NCBI GenBank assembly: GCA_004123355.1
Contig: SCHM01000001.1
Span: 10,364,193-10,428,192, forward strand
DNA: 64,000 nt
Reading direction: 5' to 3'
Source of the DNA: Amphirosellinia nigrospora
Lineage: Eukaryota > Ascomycota > Sordariomycetes > Xylariales > Xylariaceae
In this document: positions 23,077-32,747 of the stretch, piece after piece
Numbering within the stretch: position 1 is the stretch's first letter
How the letters are laid out: each line of letters begins with the position of its first letter
The notes under the pieces: generated by a model
The model's input: only the letters and a program-made list of their open reading frames with translations
Database searches by the model: none
What the model was told of the DNA's origin: nothing
Position numbers and translations under genes: made by a program

Positions 23077-24702
23077 TTAATTAGCACCAAGTAGAAGACT
23101 ATCCAGCATTCCGCTCGTCTGAACCGCCTTTTGCGCCCACTCGGCCTCGAGCTTGACACGGCGATATAGGAACCTGAATGCTTGCGCCAGTTCTGCACTA
23201 TCGTCCGTGAATTCGACGTATAAATCAAGTAGGTGCGTCGCAACATCAGTGCATATTGACACGTACCGCGGGTCGATGATATGTAAATGCACCCATTTAA
23301 GGATGGGCTGAACCGATATCTCGTCGCGGCCCTCGAGAGCGTCACGTAGGGCGCTGCGATGGCGCAGGGCAACGAGAACTGTCAGAACCGTCAATGGGCC
23401 GTAATCCTTTGACGATGGGTTGAGCACGCGATCCAGAGCCGCTCCGAACTTTCCATGCCGTAGATCTTTCTGCCAGGGCTGTTCACGCTTTGGGCGCCTG
23501 AGGTCGTTCGCTATTACTACATCGGTACCCTCGCCTACCATATCTAGGCGCTTGCTGGCCGCGGCCTGCCTCTTTCGCTTGTTCTTCGCCCTGTCGTGTG
23601 TGGCGATGGTCCCTGAAAGGAGCGCCTCCATTTCCTTCTCACGCTCGCGTTCACGCGCAGCTTCCGGGCCTGTGAGACGTGTGCGCAACGACAACACGCC
23701 GGATTGCATGCCCACAGCCAAATGCCTATCGTCATCGTTGGCACCTGCGGTAATAATTCGCACAGCGAGAATGGGAGATGGATATTTGGCACCAGCCACG
23801 ACGTTCCAACCCGTAGTCTCATAGATCTTGACGTGTCCGTCGAGAGAGGCAGATACGACGCGGCGGCCGTTGGAGGCGGTGCTAAGAGAGGTGACGGTTT
23901 TTTGATGGTTCGTAATCACATGGCGAGGCTTAGCCGCGACCAAGTCCAAGACCGATATCTGGTTTCCTGCCGAGGCGAGGATAGTTGTTCCTGATGCAAG
24001 GGGTAGAACATCTTCAATGGGTGCATGGTGCTTGAAAACCATGACTGAAGACGATGAGGTCGGCGTTCGTGGATCCCAGAGTCGAACCGTATTATCATAG
24101 CTACCGCTCACTATCATATTGCTCATCGTACCGGGTATGAAGGCACCCGAGCGAACGTAGTCTGAATGACCGAGGAAAATGGACGTGCTTTCGGAACTGG
24201 GCAGGTCCCACAGCCTCACACTGCGATCGTCGCTAGCACTCATAAGCGTAGTCAGGTCGGTGGGCGAGAACTTGGTCGTCCACACGGGCTGCTTGTGCTG
24301 CGTCCACGTCTTAAGAATGGCTCGCGACTTGACGTCGAAAACCTGTATTCTCCCCGAGTCTTCACCAGCAACCATGATGCGGCCGTCTCGTCGGATCTCA
24401 CCACTACGTGCATTGTCGCCGAAACGCGTGAAAGTCTTGACCAGCTTCCTCGTCCTTATCGAGTAGATCTGCACACGCGGGCCAGCGGTGACGGCGAACA
24501 GATCGTTGTTGTCGCTCGTCAGATTCGCGCTCGAGTGTGCGATGGGCGCGGTGATATGCGTGACGGGGACTTCGGTGGGTGTTGGAATAACCAGCTGATT
24601 CTTAAAGGATCGCCAATACTTCTGCTCTGCGGTCACAACTGAAGGGCCCGAAGGCAACTTCAGCTGTTGCAGGGGCGCCACCTCGGCCGCCATCTTTTTC
24701 AA
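23077..24702 (-). CDS. UTP15: U3 snoRNP (SSU processome) protein Utp15
   Basis: Utp15 belongs to the t-UTP/UtpA subcomplex, which starts 18S pre-rRNA processing in the nucleolus. The N-terminal half is a WD40 propeller with several repeats (for example GEDSGRIQVFDVKSRAILKT, SASDDRSVRLWDLPSSESTS, SGSYDNTVRLWDPRTPTSSS, SASLDGHVKIYETTGWNVVA). The C-terminal Utp15 domain starts around residue 400 (KDLRHGKFGAALDRVLNPSS) and runs to FRFLYRRVKLEAEWAQKAVQ. A Lys/Arg patch (RAKNKRKRQAAASKRLD) is a likely nuclear/nucleolar signal. The frame is fully open over about 541 codons with no intron. The likelier start is the second Met (24693, MAAEVAPLQQLKLPSGPSVV). Confidence 0.95.
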   Translation of the reverse strand: MKKMAAEVAPLQQLKLPSGPSVVTAEQKYWRSFKNQLVIPTPTEVPVTHITAPIAHSSANLTSDNNDLFAVTAGPRVQIYSIRTRKLVKTFTRFGDNARSGEIRRDGRIMVAGEDSGRIQVFDVKSRAILKTWTQHKQPVWTTKFSPTDLTTLMSASDDRSVRLWDLPSSESTSIFLGHSDYVRSGAFIPGTMSNMIVSGSYDNTVRLWDPRTPTSSSSVMVFKHHAPIEDVLPLASGTTILASAGNQISVLDLVAAKPRHVITNHQKTVTSLSTASNGRRVVSASLDGHVKIYETTGWNVVAGAKYPSPILAVRIITAGANDDDRHLAVGMQSGVLSLRTRLTGPEAAREREREKEMEALLSGTIATHDRAKNKRKRQAAASKRLDMVGEGTDVVIANDLRRPKREQPWQKDLRHGKFGAALDRVLNPSSKDYGPLTVLTVLVALRHRSALRDALEGRDEISVQPILKWVHLHIIDPRYVSICTDVATHLLDLYVEFTDDSAELAQAFRFLYRRVKLEAEWAQKAVQTSGMLDSLLLGAN

Positions 24703-25089
24703 TTGCTGTCTCTGTCAATCAACAATGAAGAGCTGGGATGTTACTTTTTTTTTACTTGATGCTTGAAGGCTAACGATAAGCCCCACCACACCTTCAAAGA
24801 GCTAGTGGCACTCACGATAAGCTGATAATAATTATATCGATAAGAGACGCAACAGTACCTCACTAAGCCGGTGGCCTGTGGGGCTACCTAGGCACCTTGA
24901 CCTCGGGTGGATACCAACTGTACCGCACCTCGGTTCAACCAGGAAACCCAGGAATCAGTTCACTTACATCCAAGAAATGTAAATAGGGAACTCCTTTTCC
25001 TTATTTGTGCATCGATATAGAATTTACCTATCTATGACCTTTGAATGCAACCTGAGCGATCACTTTAATAATCTTTAATAATCTTCAAA
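24703..25089. promoter_or_regulatory. Divergent intergenic region, UTP15 / dienoyl-CoA isomerase
   Basis: A 387-bp gap lies between two divergent starts. It holds a pyrimidine-rich tract, CCTAGG near 24888 and AATCTTTAATAATCTTC just before the isomerase ATG. No TATA box is evident. Confidence 0.4.
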
Positions 25090-26037
25090 ATGGCAGCCAC
25101 ATTAGACGGTTATGCTGGCTTCAAGCACTTCCTCATCTCATCACCAGTCCAGTATGTAGCCCACGTTGAAATCAACCGGCCCGAGAAGCTGAACGCCTTC
25201 TTCGAGGACATGTGGGTAGAATTGGGCAAGATTTTTGGAAAGCTATCACACGACCCGAATGTGCGCGCAGTTTCTCTGCCGTAGGGACAGAGCGTTCACG
25301 TCAGGTCTCGATGTGAATGCGGCATCAGGTGAAGGGTCCATCCTCGGATCAGGTGGGGCGTTGGACGGGTCAAGATTCGCAACTCGCGTCAGACGGAGTA
25401 TTTACGAGTTCCAGGATAGTATTGGCGCACTTGAGAAGTGTGAAAAGCGTATGGTCCCACCCCTACATACCAACGTGTCTAACATGTCATAGCCGTCATT
25501 GCGGTGATGCACGGCATATCTTATGGTCTTGCCATAGACATGGCATGCTGTGTCGACATCAGAATTTGCTCTAAAGACACCAAATTCTCTGTAAAAGAGG
25601 TCGATATCGGCATGGCGGCGGACATCGGGACGCTGAGCCGCCTACCTAAAATCGTCGGCAACCACTCCTGGGTCAAGGACGTGTGTTTGTCTGCGCGGGT
25701 CTTTGACGCCAATGAGGCGCTTGCTGTCGGGTTTGTTAGCAGAGTGTCAGAAACCAAGGCACAGGCCATCGATGCTGCCACGAAATTAGCAGCCCTCATT
25801 GCTTCCAAGAGCCCTGTAGCTGTACAGGGCACTAAGGAGCTCCTGAATTACTCGAGGGATAACTCGGTGGCAGACGGTAAGTCATAAATTTAATGACCGA
25901 TCTGTCCAATTGCTAACAGAAAACCAGGCCTCCGTTACACAGCGATTTGGAATGCAGCAATGCTTCAGTCGAGCGATCTAAAAAGCGCGATGCTCTCTGG
26001 TATTAAGAAGACAAAGCCAAGATTTGAGAAGTTGTAG
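25090..26037 (+). CDS. Delta(3,5)-Delta(2,4)-dienoyl-CoA isomerase (crotonase family), two frameshifts
   Basis: This enzyme of unsaturated fatty-acid beta-oxidation shifts conjugated double bonds. It has the crotonase fold signatures (EINRPEKLNAFFEDMWVELG, DRAFTSGLDVNAA, VIAVMHGISYGLAIDMACCV). The stretch FSVKEVDIGMAADIGTLSRL matches the dienoyl-CoA isomerase subfamily: the catalytic Asp in AIDMA, the Glu in VKEVD and the Asp in AADIGTL are all present. This separates it from plain enoyl-CoA hydratase. Introns: 25449-25492 and 25877-25927. The frame is lost at TTT 25271-25273 and GGG 25284-25286; one extra base in each yields RAVFSAVGDRAFTSGLDV. The C-terminus is KPRFEKL, only a weak PTS1-like tail, so peroxisomal location is inferred from the family. 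Confidence 0.9.
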
Positions 26038-26337
26038 TCCTCTGGGAAAAGACTACGTAAGGCTTCACGAAATATGTATTAGTAGCATCTTAAATCTGTA
26101 GGACTCTTCTATAATAGTACAACACGATACTCCATGGGCCAACGAGACATTACCATTTGGTCACACTCGGTAGAAGCCGATCACGTCTTCGTCTGCCTAC
26201 CCTGCCTAATCCGTCTGTCCTTCACTACCGAGACCCGTGGAGCCCGGTCCTTGGGGTGTGTATGAGTTCGTGACATGATCTCATCCTTTATTGTTTATCG
26301 GAGCCTGAATCATCCTCTACAAAGGGGACGGTCTCTT

Positions 26338-26673
26338 TCAGTCTCTGTTCATGGAATTAGCCGGTGCCGGTGCCGGTGCCAAACAACCTCAATCAAATCC
26401 AAACTGGCTAGGCTGGATACTTACTTCCTCCAACTTGGCCTTGAGCTGTGCAACCATAGCATCTTTGATCAAGAGGTGCGAATCGTCAAGATCCTCAATA
26501 ATGTAGTCGTTCTTCTCCTTATCGAGGTTGACGATGATAGATTTAATCGACGGGTCGCATTCGACCAGGGTGCCTACAACGCGAATAGGAAACATTAGAT
26601 TCCCGATATTTGCCTAGCGTAGCCTAGTGGTACTATGGACATTCAGATAGATACCTTTGGTTGCTCGAACCAT
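26338..26673 (-). CDS. TFB5: TFIIH subunit Tfb5 (TTDA / GTF2H5 homologue)
   Basis: Tfb5 is the small TFIIH subunit that stabilises the complex and is needed for nucleotide-excision repair. Exon 1 encodes MVRATK. After the intron at 26574-26654 the protein reads GTLVECDPSIKSIIVNLD, then DYIIEDLDDSHLLIKDAMV and QLKAKLEE, which is nearly the whole family. A second intron begins at 26424 (GTAAGT). The last exon covers a CCGGTG hexamer repeat and is short. The frame there is uncertain: one reading ends at 26349, and a shifted reading gives an Ala-Pro repeat ending at 26338. The start is the ATG at 26673. Confidence 0.88.
26361..26380. repeat. CCGGTG hexamer repeat (three units)
   Basis: Three tandem CCGGTG units lie in the last exon or 3' end of TFB5. 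Read on the minus strand they would encode alternating Ala-Pro or His-Arg, depending on frame. Confidence 0.8.
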
Positions 26674-28070
26674 TGTAGCTAATGCTCACCGCGAAATGTG
26701 AAGATAGAGCCTCTGTAGTGGGAGAAGTGTGGATTTATCCTATATGCAGCACCAATACGTCCTGGTATGCTATGAGCGCTTCTTGATAACTGTGTTGTGT
26801 GAGATATCAAAGATCAGATGTATGAATGGATGGGTCAAGGGCTGTAGCACGATAATTGGTAGAGCAGAACTTGGGATATTACCTAGTCGCGCTATCTGTG
26901 TGGCTGTGTTGTGGCTAGTAACAGTATCTAACAGCGATCCTAAAAGTCCGGGGATGCTTGGCTCGACCCAAGATTCCAAAAAAGCAACCCTGGAACCAAG
27001 CTTAAGCCAAACTATACCCATCTAGGAATAGCACATTCGAGATAATTGATCGAAAACGGGCTGCCGTGCTTTCCGGGGCCGTTCTGTTCTGTCCAACCGA
27101 CGATCATCAGCAATGATGACGAGGAACCCATCCAATACACTACAGTGAGTGCAGTCAGTGCACCGGTACGGCGCACAAATCGATTACTGCTTTGGTGCTT
27201 CCGGTGTCTAGCCTAGTGTCACTATGGCCGCCGTTTTATCGGTCAGAAACAGAAGAAGAGAGACACCTCGTGATTTGGAATTACCCCTCCAAACCACACT
27301 ATCATCTCATGAAGTCGTAACCATCCCCGGCCTCCCGTTACCTATTTCGTATACTTGGGGATTACCTGCCGCTAGACGACCAGGGGCAGCAACGATGACG
27401 ACCTAAATCGACATGAACCAGGGCGCTGTCACGTTTTAGATGCTAGGTACTTAGTATCTATCTAGTTCAGAAAATTGAATCCTCCTCATTATTAGCCCAG
27501 CCTCTTCCATTATTATCACCATAATCCTTCCTTTGTCAATTACTTTAATCTCTGTAACTGTACCACTAGCTATATTTTATAACCTCAACAGCTATCTGAG
27601 AGATCAGCTACGTTGAATTTGCCAAGAAGCAAACTTGCATCCTAGCCATCATCTTGCGCTACGGGAGAAGATACTTACTTCCCTTGGACGTCCCATTCAT
27701 GAGTGAATAGCGAACAGATGCAGGTTCCTCGGTGAGCGAAGATTACCAAGGGGTGCATTGCGAGCTATCTACCTAGACAAGCGAGCTCTACCAGTCATTC
27801 ACTGCGAGTCATTCACTGCGAGACATCTCAAGGCTTGCAGGATTAAGCATTGCCGACGAGAATCATTCATCTCACCCAGACGGATTCAGCTCCAGCCCGT
27901 CAAGGCAGCATCTCAAACATTCACCAAACACGTCCTCACTCCTTCATCCAAACTGCATAAAATACAGATTGACCTGGAAGCCTCTCACCACACGCCACAA
28001 CCAAAAGCACATTGCCGAGGTCGCATAAATAAAAGAAAAGGAAGAAAGAACAACAGAAGGGGATGCAAAA
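26674..28070. other. Intergenic, divergent TFB5 / PPxY-protein region
   Basis: About 1.4 kb lies between divergent starts. Open frames at 26729-27025 and 27224-27406 have no domain and are not called. The last 300 bases are C/A-rich, as expected for a long fungal 5' leader. A 13-base direct repeat (GTCATTCACTGCG) occurs twice around 27793-27820. Confidence 0.45.
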
Positions 28071-28865
28071 ATGGCCACAGGCAACAACGAGAATCCGAAC
28101 AATGGGCCCCAGCAGAACCCCTTCGCCTATGTGCTAATTCCCGTTCTCGGCTTCGGGCTGATCGTCGCGGTGATCACCTGCTACCGCTACCGACGGAAGA
28201 AGGCACGCCTAGCGCAACTGGCCCAGGATCCGGACTACCAGCGCCAGCTCGAGGAGGGGCGGCTGCAACGGCGCATGGAGGTAGAGCGGGGGCCAAACGG
28301 GGTGGTCATTATCACGGGCGACAGGGCTGGGAGGAGAGGCAGGTCGAGACGTCTGGGCCTGGGCGCCGGCCTGGGCAGCAGGGAAGAAGGGCTCAACGAG
28401 CTCGGGGAGGCGCCCCCCGCGTACACGCCTAATGCGCCCAAGCCGCCTTCGGAGGCTGGTGCCGAACACATCGAGTTGACGTCGTATTCTCAGGCTACTG
28501 CTGAGGCGGGCATGAGTCGGAGTCCGCCAAGATACGGCGAAGAGCCATCCTCGCCAGGGCCTGGGTCGGGAACGGCTATAGGATCGACAAGTGGTGCTAG
28601 GGATAGTGTTGGATCGAGCGAAGAAATACGGGGAGAAGCTGCCAGACACGCGACGAGTAGCCGTGCTGGGGATGACACGCGGGCGAGTGAGGAGGCGAGG
28701 GGCGAAGGTGCCTCAAATGCGACAACGAGCCGTGCAAGAAATAGTGCGAGATCCAGCGAGGAGATAAGGGAAGATGCGACCAGGAATGAGACGACGATAA
28801 GAAGTACACCATCAACGACAGATGAACCAGCGCCACCGCCGAGAGCGGTTTTGCCGTCGCCCTGA
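28071..28865 (+). CDS. Single-TM protein with two PPxY motifs and three 23-residue repeats
   Basis: I do not recognise a named family. A short Asn/Pro-rich N-terminus precedes one hydrophobic segment (residues 18-38, FAYVLIPVLGFGLIVAVITC) followed at once by YRYRRKKAR. This suggests an N-out, C-in membrane anchor. The cytosolic part has a charged stretch and two WW-domain ligands, PPAY (115-118) and PPRY (152-155), of the kind that recruit Rsp5/Nedd4 ubiquitin ligases. Residues 174-242 are three tandem 23-residue repeats built on SSEEIRGEA...ATS. The tail is Pro-rich. The frame is open with no intron. A ubiquitin-ligase adaptor or sorted vacuolar cargo is a plausible inference, not shown. Confidence 0.7.
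   Translation: MATGNNENPNNGPQQNPFAYVLIPVLGFGLIVAVITCYRYRRKKARLAQLAQDPDYQRQLEEGRLQRRMEVERGPNGVVIITGDRAGRRGRSRRLGLGAGLGSREEGLNELGEAPPAYTPNAPKPPSEAGAEHIELTSYSQATAEAGMSRSPPRYGEEPSSPGPGSGTAIGSTSGARDSVGSSEEIRGEAARHATSSRAGDDTRASEEARGEGASNATTSRARNSARSSEEIREDATRNETTIRSTPSTTDEPAPPPRAVLPSP
28590..28796 (+). repeat. Three tandem 69-bp coding repeats
   Basis: Each unit encodes 23 residues: SGARDSVGSSEEIRGEA..., SRAGDDTRASEEARGEG... and SRARNSARSSEEIREDA.... The units share Ser/Arg, Ser-Glu-Glu and Thr positions but differ at many bases, so the expansion is not recent. Confidence 0.8.
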
Positions 28866-29594
28866 GATTGATACAGAATATACAACCTCGGGCGATAAAC
28901 CAGACGTTGAACGGCACGTTATGATGAAATAACGAATCGCGGGTTTTGATTATTCACACCATGCATCCCCGAAAAATCCAAGTAAACCACAAGTCACAAG
29001 AAGTGTGCAGCTATTGCGTGAGGGACTCGGTTGAAACTCATCAACCTACGGTGTCTCCTTAACCTAGTGTGATTAACACATCGGGATCTATGCCGCAGTG
29101 GGAGAACGAATAATGCATAAGAAGAAACTACGACGCCGTCAGGAAGCAAGCTCAGGGTTATATTTTTATCCGGGAGTACTTGCGAGGACCATTGTCCGAC
29201 AGACATATCGCATTGATCCAACTGGATGGATACCTTGACTGATGACAAGATATATATAGTAGTATGCGAGCAATTAGATAGCAGTTATACCCAGAATTAA
29301 ATGACTATAACCACCCAACTATGATGCGAGTATATAATGTGAGATCAGAGGTTGAACGTCCATGGTAACATAAGAAATGGCATAGTAGTCCTAGATGGTT
29401 CAGTCACCCAAGGCCTCGGATTCGCGCGTACAAGCACGCGCGATATGGGTTGAGGGTAGTCATAGAAAACTTATTTATATAGCGTCTTATGTATTACTTC
29501 TTTCGCGTCTAGTACTATCTAACAGACGATAAGGTAGCATCTACAACGAATCTCCCTTCCCTTCATTCACTATCTCCTAACATATCGCAAGCGT
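28866..29594. other. Intergenic, convergent 3' ends
   Basis: The gap between converging genes is AT-rich. No coding signal was seen. Confidence 0.45.
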
Positions 29595-30952
29595 CTAAAA
29601 CCGCGCAGTGATGGCAGGCGGCTTATTATTCAAAATCTCATCAATCTTGTCCATGATCTCCGGCGTCAGCTTGTCGACGACGCCGACGGCGCGCACGTTC
29701 TCGTAGACCTGCTCGGCAGAGCTGGCACCGATGATGGCGGAGGAGACGTGCGGGTTCTTCAGGACCCACGCGAGGGCGAGGGTGCTCTGCTTGATGCCCA
29801 GGCTCTCGGCGATGGGCTCGAGCTGGTTGACCTGCTTGATGACCTCGTCGAACTTCTCCTTGCCGGTGCGCTTCCACCAGCCGGCGATGAACTCGACCTG
29901 CTGCTGCGCGAAGCGCGAGTCGTCGGGGATGCCGTTCTTGTACTTTCCCGACAGCAGGCCCTGGCGCAGGGGCGAGAAGACGGTCAGGCCGGTGCCGACC
30001 TCGCGGTACAGGTGCGCGTACTCGAGCTCGACCTTCTCGCGCGACAGCATGTTGTACTCGGGCTGCTCGACGACGGGGCCGACGAGGCCCAGCTTGTCGG
30101 CGTACCGCCACGCCTGCGCGATCTCGTCGGCGTTCCACATCGAGGTGCCCCAGTACAGCGCCTTGCCCGTGTTGATTAGGTGGTTGAAGGCCCGGACCGT
30201 CTCCTCCATCGGTGTCTGCCTGTCCGGCCTGTGCGCGTAGACCACGTCCACGTACTCGAGGCCCAGCCGCTTCAGTGATGCGTCCATGCCCTCGATGATG
30301 TGCTTGCGGGAGAGTCCCTTGTTGTTCACGGGGTTATCGCCGAAGGCGGTGCCCCAGTAGAGCTACAATGAGCGTATTAGCTAGGTATTTTGGTAGGGAG
30401 AATTTCGGTATAAGAAGGGCATACCTTCGTTGAGATGACGATGTCGTTACGCTTCCAGCCGTATTTTCTGATGGCCTCGCCCATGACCACCTCAGAATTG
30501 CCCTCTATTGGAAGCTCAATCATCAGCCACGTCATATATGTATAGTATAGATTCCGAGGATTATGGTTACTTACCGGCGTAGCTCTCAGCACAATCGAAG
30601 AAATTGACGCCACTATCATATGCGGCCTTCATACATTCATGTGCCTTTTCTGTATAAATCTGAGCATTAGCTTTGCTTTGTCGATTTGACTAAATTGATA
30701 CCTCCCCGATCTCATATGACTTTTACCCTCGTAAAAAATTACCTCCTTGCTTTCTAATTCTTTCGCTTCCCATCTACATCTCGTCTCAAGGGCACCCGCC
30801 TCACACTAAATCGGGTTATGAAAGGGGCACTTACGCTGTTCTGTGTACCCGCCGTACGTCAGCCATCCACCAATCGAGATAGCCGAGACCTGAAGACCAG
30901 AGCGGCCCAGGAAGCGGTAAGTCATCGGGGGTAGATCTTCGGGGGGCGCCAT
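29595..30952 (-). CDS. Aldo-keto reductase, voltage-gated K+ channel beta-subunit type (AKR6-like)
   Basis: This is an NADPH-dependent (alpha/beta)8 oxidoreductase of the Kv-beta group. Exon 1 reads [20 protein letters not shown] then [10 protein letters not shown]. Exon 2 holds the catalytic Asp/Tyr pair in [10 protein letters not shown]. Exon 3 ends with the catalytic Lys in DIVISTK. Exon 4 begins LYWGTAFG and carries the catalytic His in [20 protein letters not shown], then [34 protein letters not shown] and the cofactor-binding end [20 protein letters not shown]. Introns: 30650-30834, 30505-30574 and 30363-30424. All junctions keep frame. The fungal members are usually soluble reductases; partnership with a channel is not implied. 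The start is the ATG at 30952. Confidence 0.93.
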
Positions 30953-32747
30953 TTTGTGTGCGTGGTGTGATTAGAGGCTCTCGATGATCGCAGTATGTGA
31001 CGTATGTACTTTCTCCCTTCTGCTTGGAGGGGGACAAAGGGCTTCTTTGTGTAGAACACGCTGTTTTAAATGATTGTTGAGCGAGTGAATGCTTGACCAA
31101 TTTTAGGTAGTCCAGACAGGTTCTTATATACATATATTCATTAGCCTTCCCCACTCTAGATCGTCAATGTTTCCGTCCGAGTGCGTAATGAGAATATGCC
31201 TAAGCCTGAAGGCTCCAGTTGCGATGGAGCTCTTTCAATCTATAATATCGGGTATAGAGGGATATGAGGTGGGTGAATTACGTACCGTGCGTAACTCCGA
31301 TAAACTAGTCTACGAGAAATTTGTAAGCTTCAAAAGTAAGGCGACAGACGCTTGACCGATTCTCATCGGGACTTACTGTGTGAGGAATGATGAGGTGCGG
31401 GATGAGAAGATGAGGGGAGAAACACTCGGCCACAGCATAAAAAAGAAAATAGGAATCAGGGTTATTTTATTTTATTATTATACACTAACCCAGATATAAA
31501 GGTTCTAGCATCACATACACCAAACATGCTCCAAAATAACCAGGTTGGAGAGGTAGAATAGAAGCAGAGGTAGGTAGAATAGGTAGCAGCGGGGTTGCAC
31601 GTCCCGCGCTACACATGATGCAATCCCGCTCGTCAAATCGCCTAACGCACCATTTCTACCAATAATGAATCATGAACAAGATGTGTGACCCCGCCAGGTT
31701 GTGTTATCCCCCTCTTTCGCCCTCCTACCAAAAGAAAAAATACAGATTAATCCATTAGATCGCATTAATGTTCTAATTGACTCTTACACTGAATGTCTCA
31801 TCGGAGATGTTACCTCTCGTAATACACTTATGTGTACTGTACATAATCAACTGAGACTCATAACGCCGCATATAGTACTGGTAACTGGTGATCCAAGTGT
31901 TCACATAAAAGGTTAGAACTGCTGCGCTGCCGCTAAGGCGCAAAGCTGATATGCTGCTGGCCGACTGGAAGTTGGTAGATGGTCTTGAGGAATAGGGCTA
32001 TTGAACAGCTTTCCAGCTGCAAATACCTAGGTAGAGGAATGTGGATATGTAATAATGTAGGCGGGTATGGTTTAGGTCTACATGTAGTTGAGAAGCGCAA
32101 TCCTTCTCTTTGAAGTCTACCCAAACGTATCTAACATATACATTGCATTCCATTCCTACTCAAACAAACCATTGCCCACTCGGACCAACGTGATCCCTTT
32201 CCAAAATAAAGAGCAAGATTCGACATCCTTAGCGACGGGGTACATGGTATCGTACAGTATATGCACACATCAAATGTTTCGGCGAAGCGCAATGATCTTG
32301 CTTTGCGTTTCCCAAGTTTGGGAAGACAGCCGATGGTGGGGTATACATGAGCCCAAAAAAACAAAGAGATGAAAGAATATACACCAGCAATATACCTTTG
32401 AAACGCCCCAACGCCTCGTCTAATCTTGCATCCCACGGCGCCCGCTCCCATACCCATGTGTAATGACCGAAAATTAGACAAGGACATCCATGCCTATGAC
32501 TGAAGCGAGTATTGAAAAAATAGCATCCGCTCACAAGGACGCCAAAAACATCACCTATCTTCCTTCTCTTACTAAAAGCGATTGACTGATTCCAACCCCC
32601 AAAAGCGTTGCCACGTATTCACGTATAATAGGACCAGTCTCTTCCACGATGCGCGACTGCCGAGATAAAAGAGTTGGTGACACAGAACATTATCGGGCAA
32701 GTCGCACAGAATCTTAGTACTTCTTCCCAGAAACACTCAAAGCCTAT
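30953..32747. other. Intergenic, no gene seen
   Basis: About 1.8 kb is probably the AKR promoter plus the 3' flank of the next gene. Open frames at 31167-31355, 31701-31916 and 32088-32534 have no domain and are not called. Confidence 0.45.
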
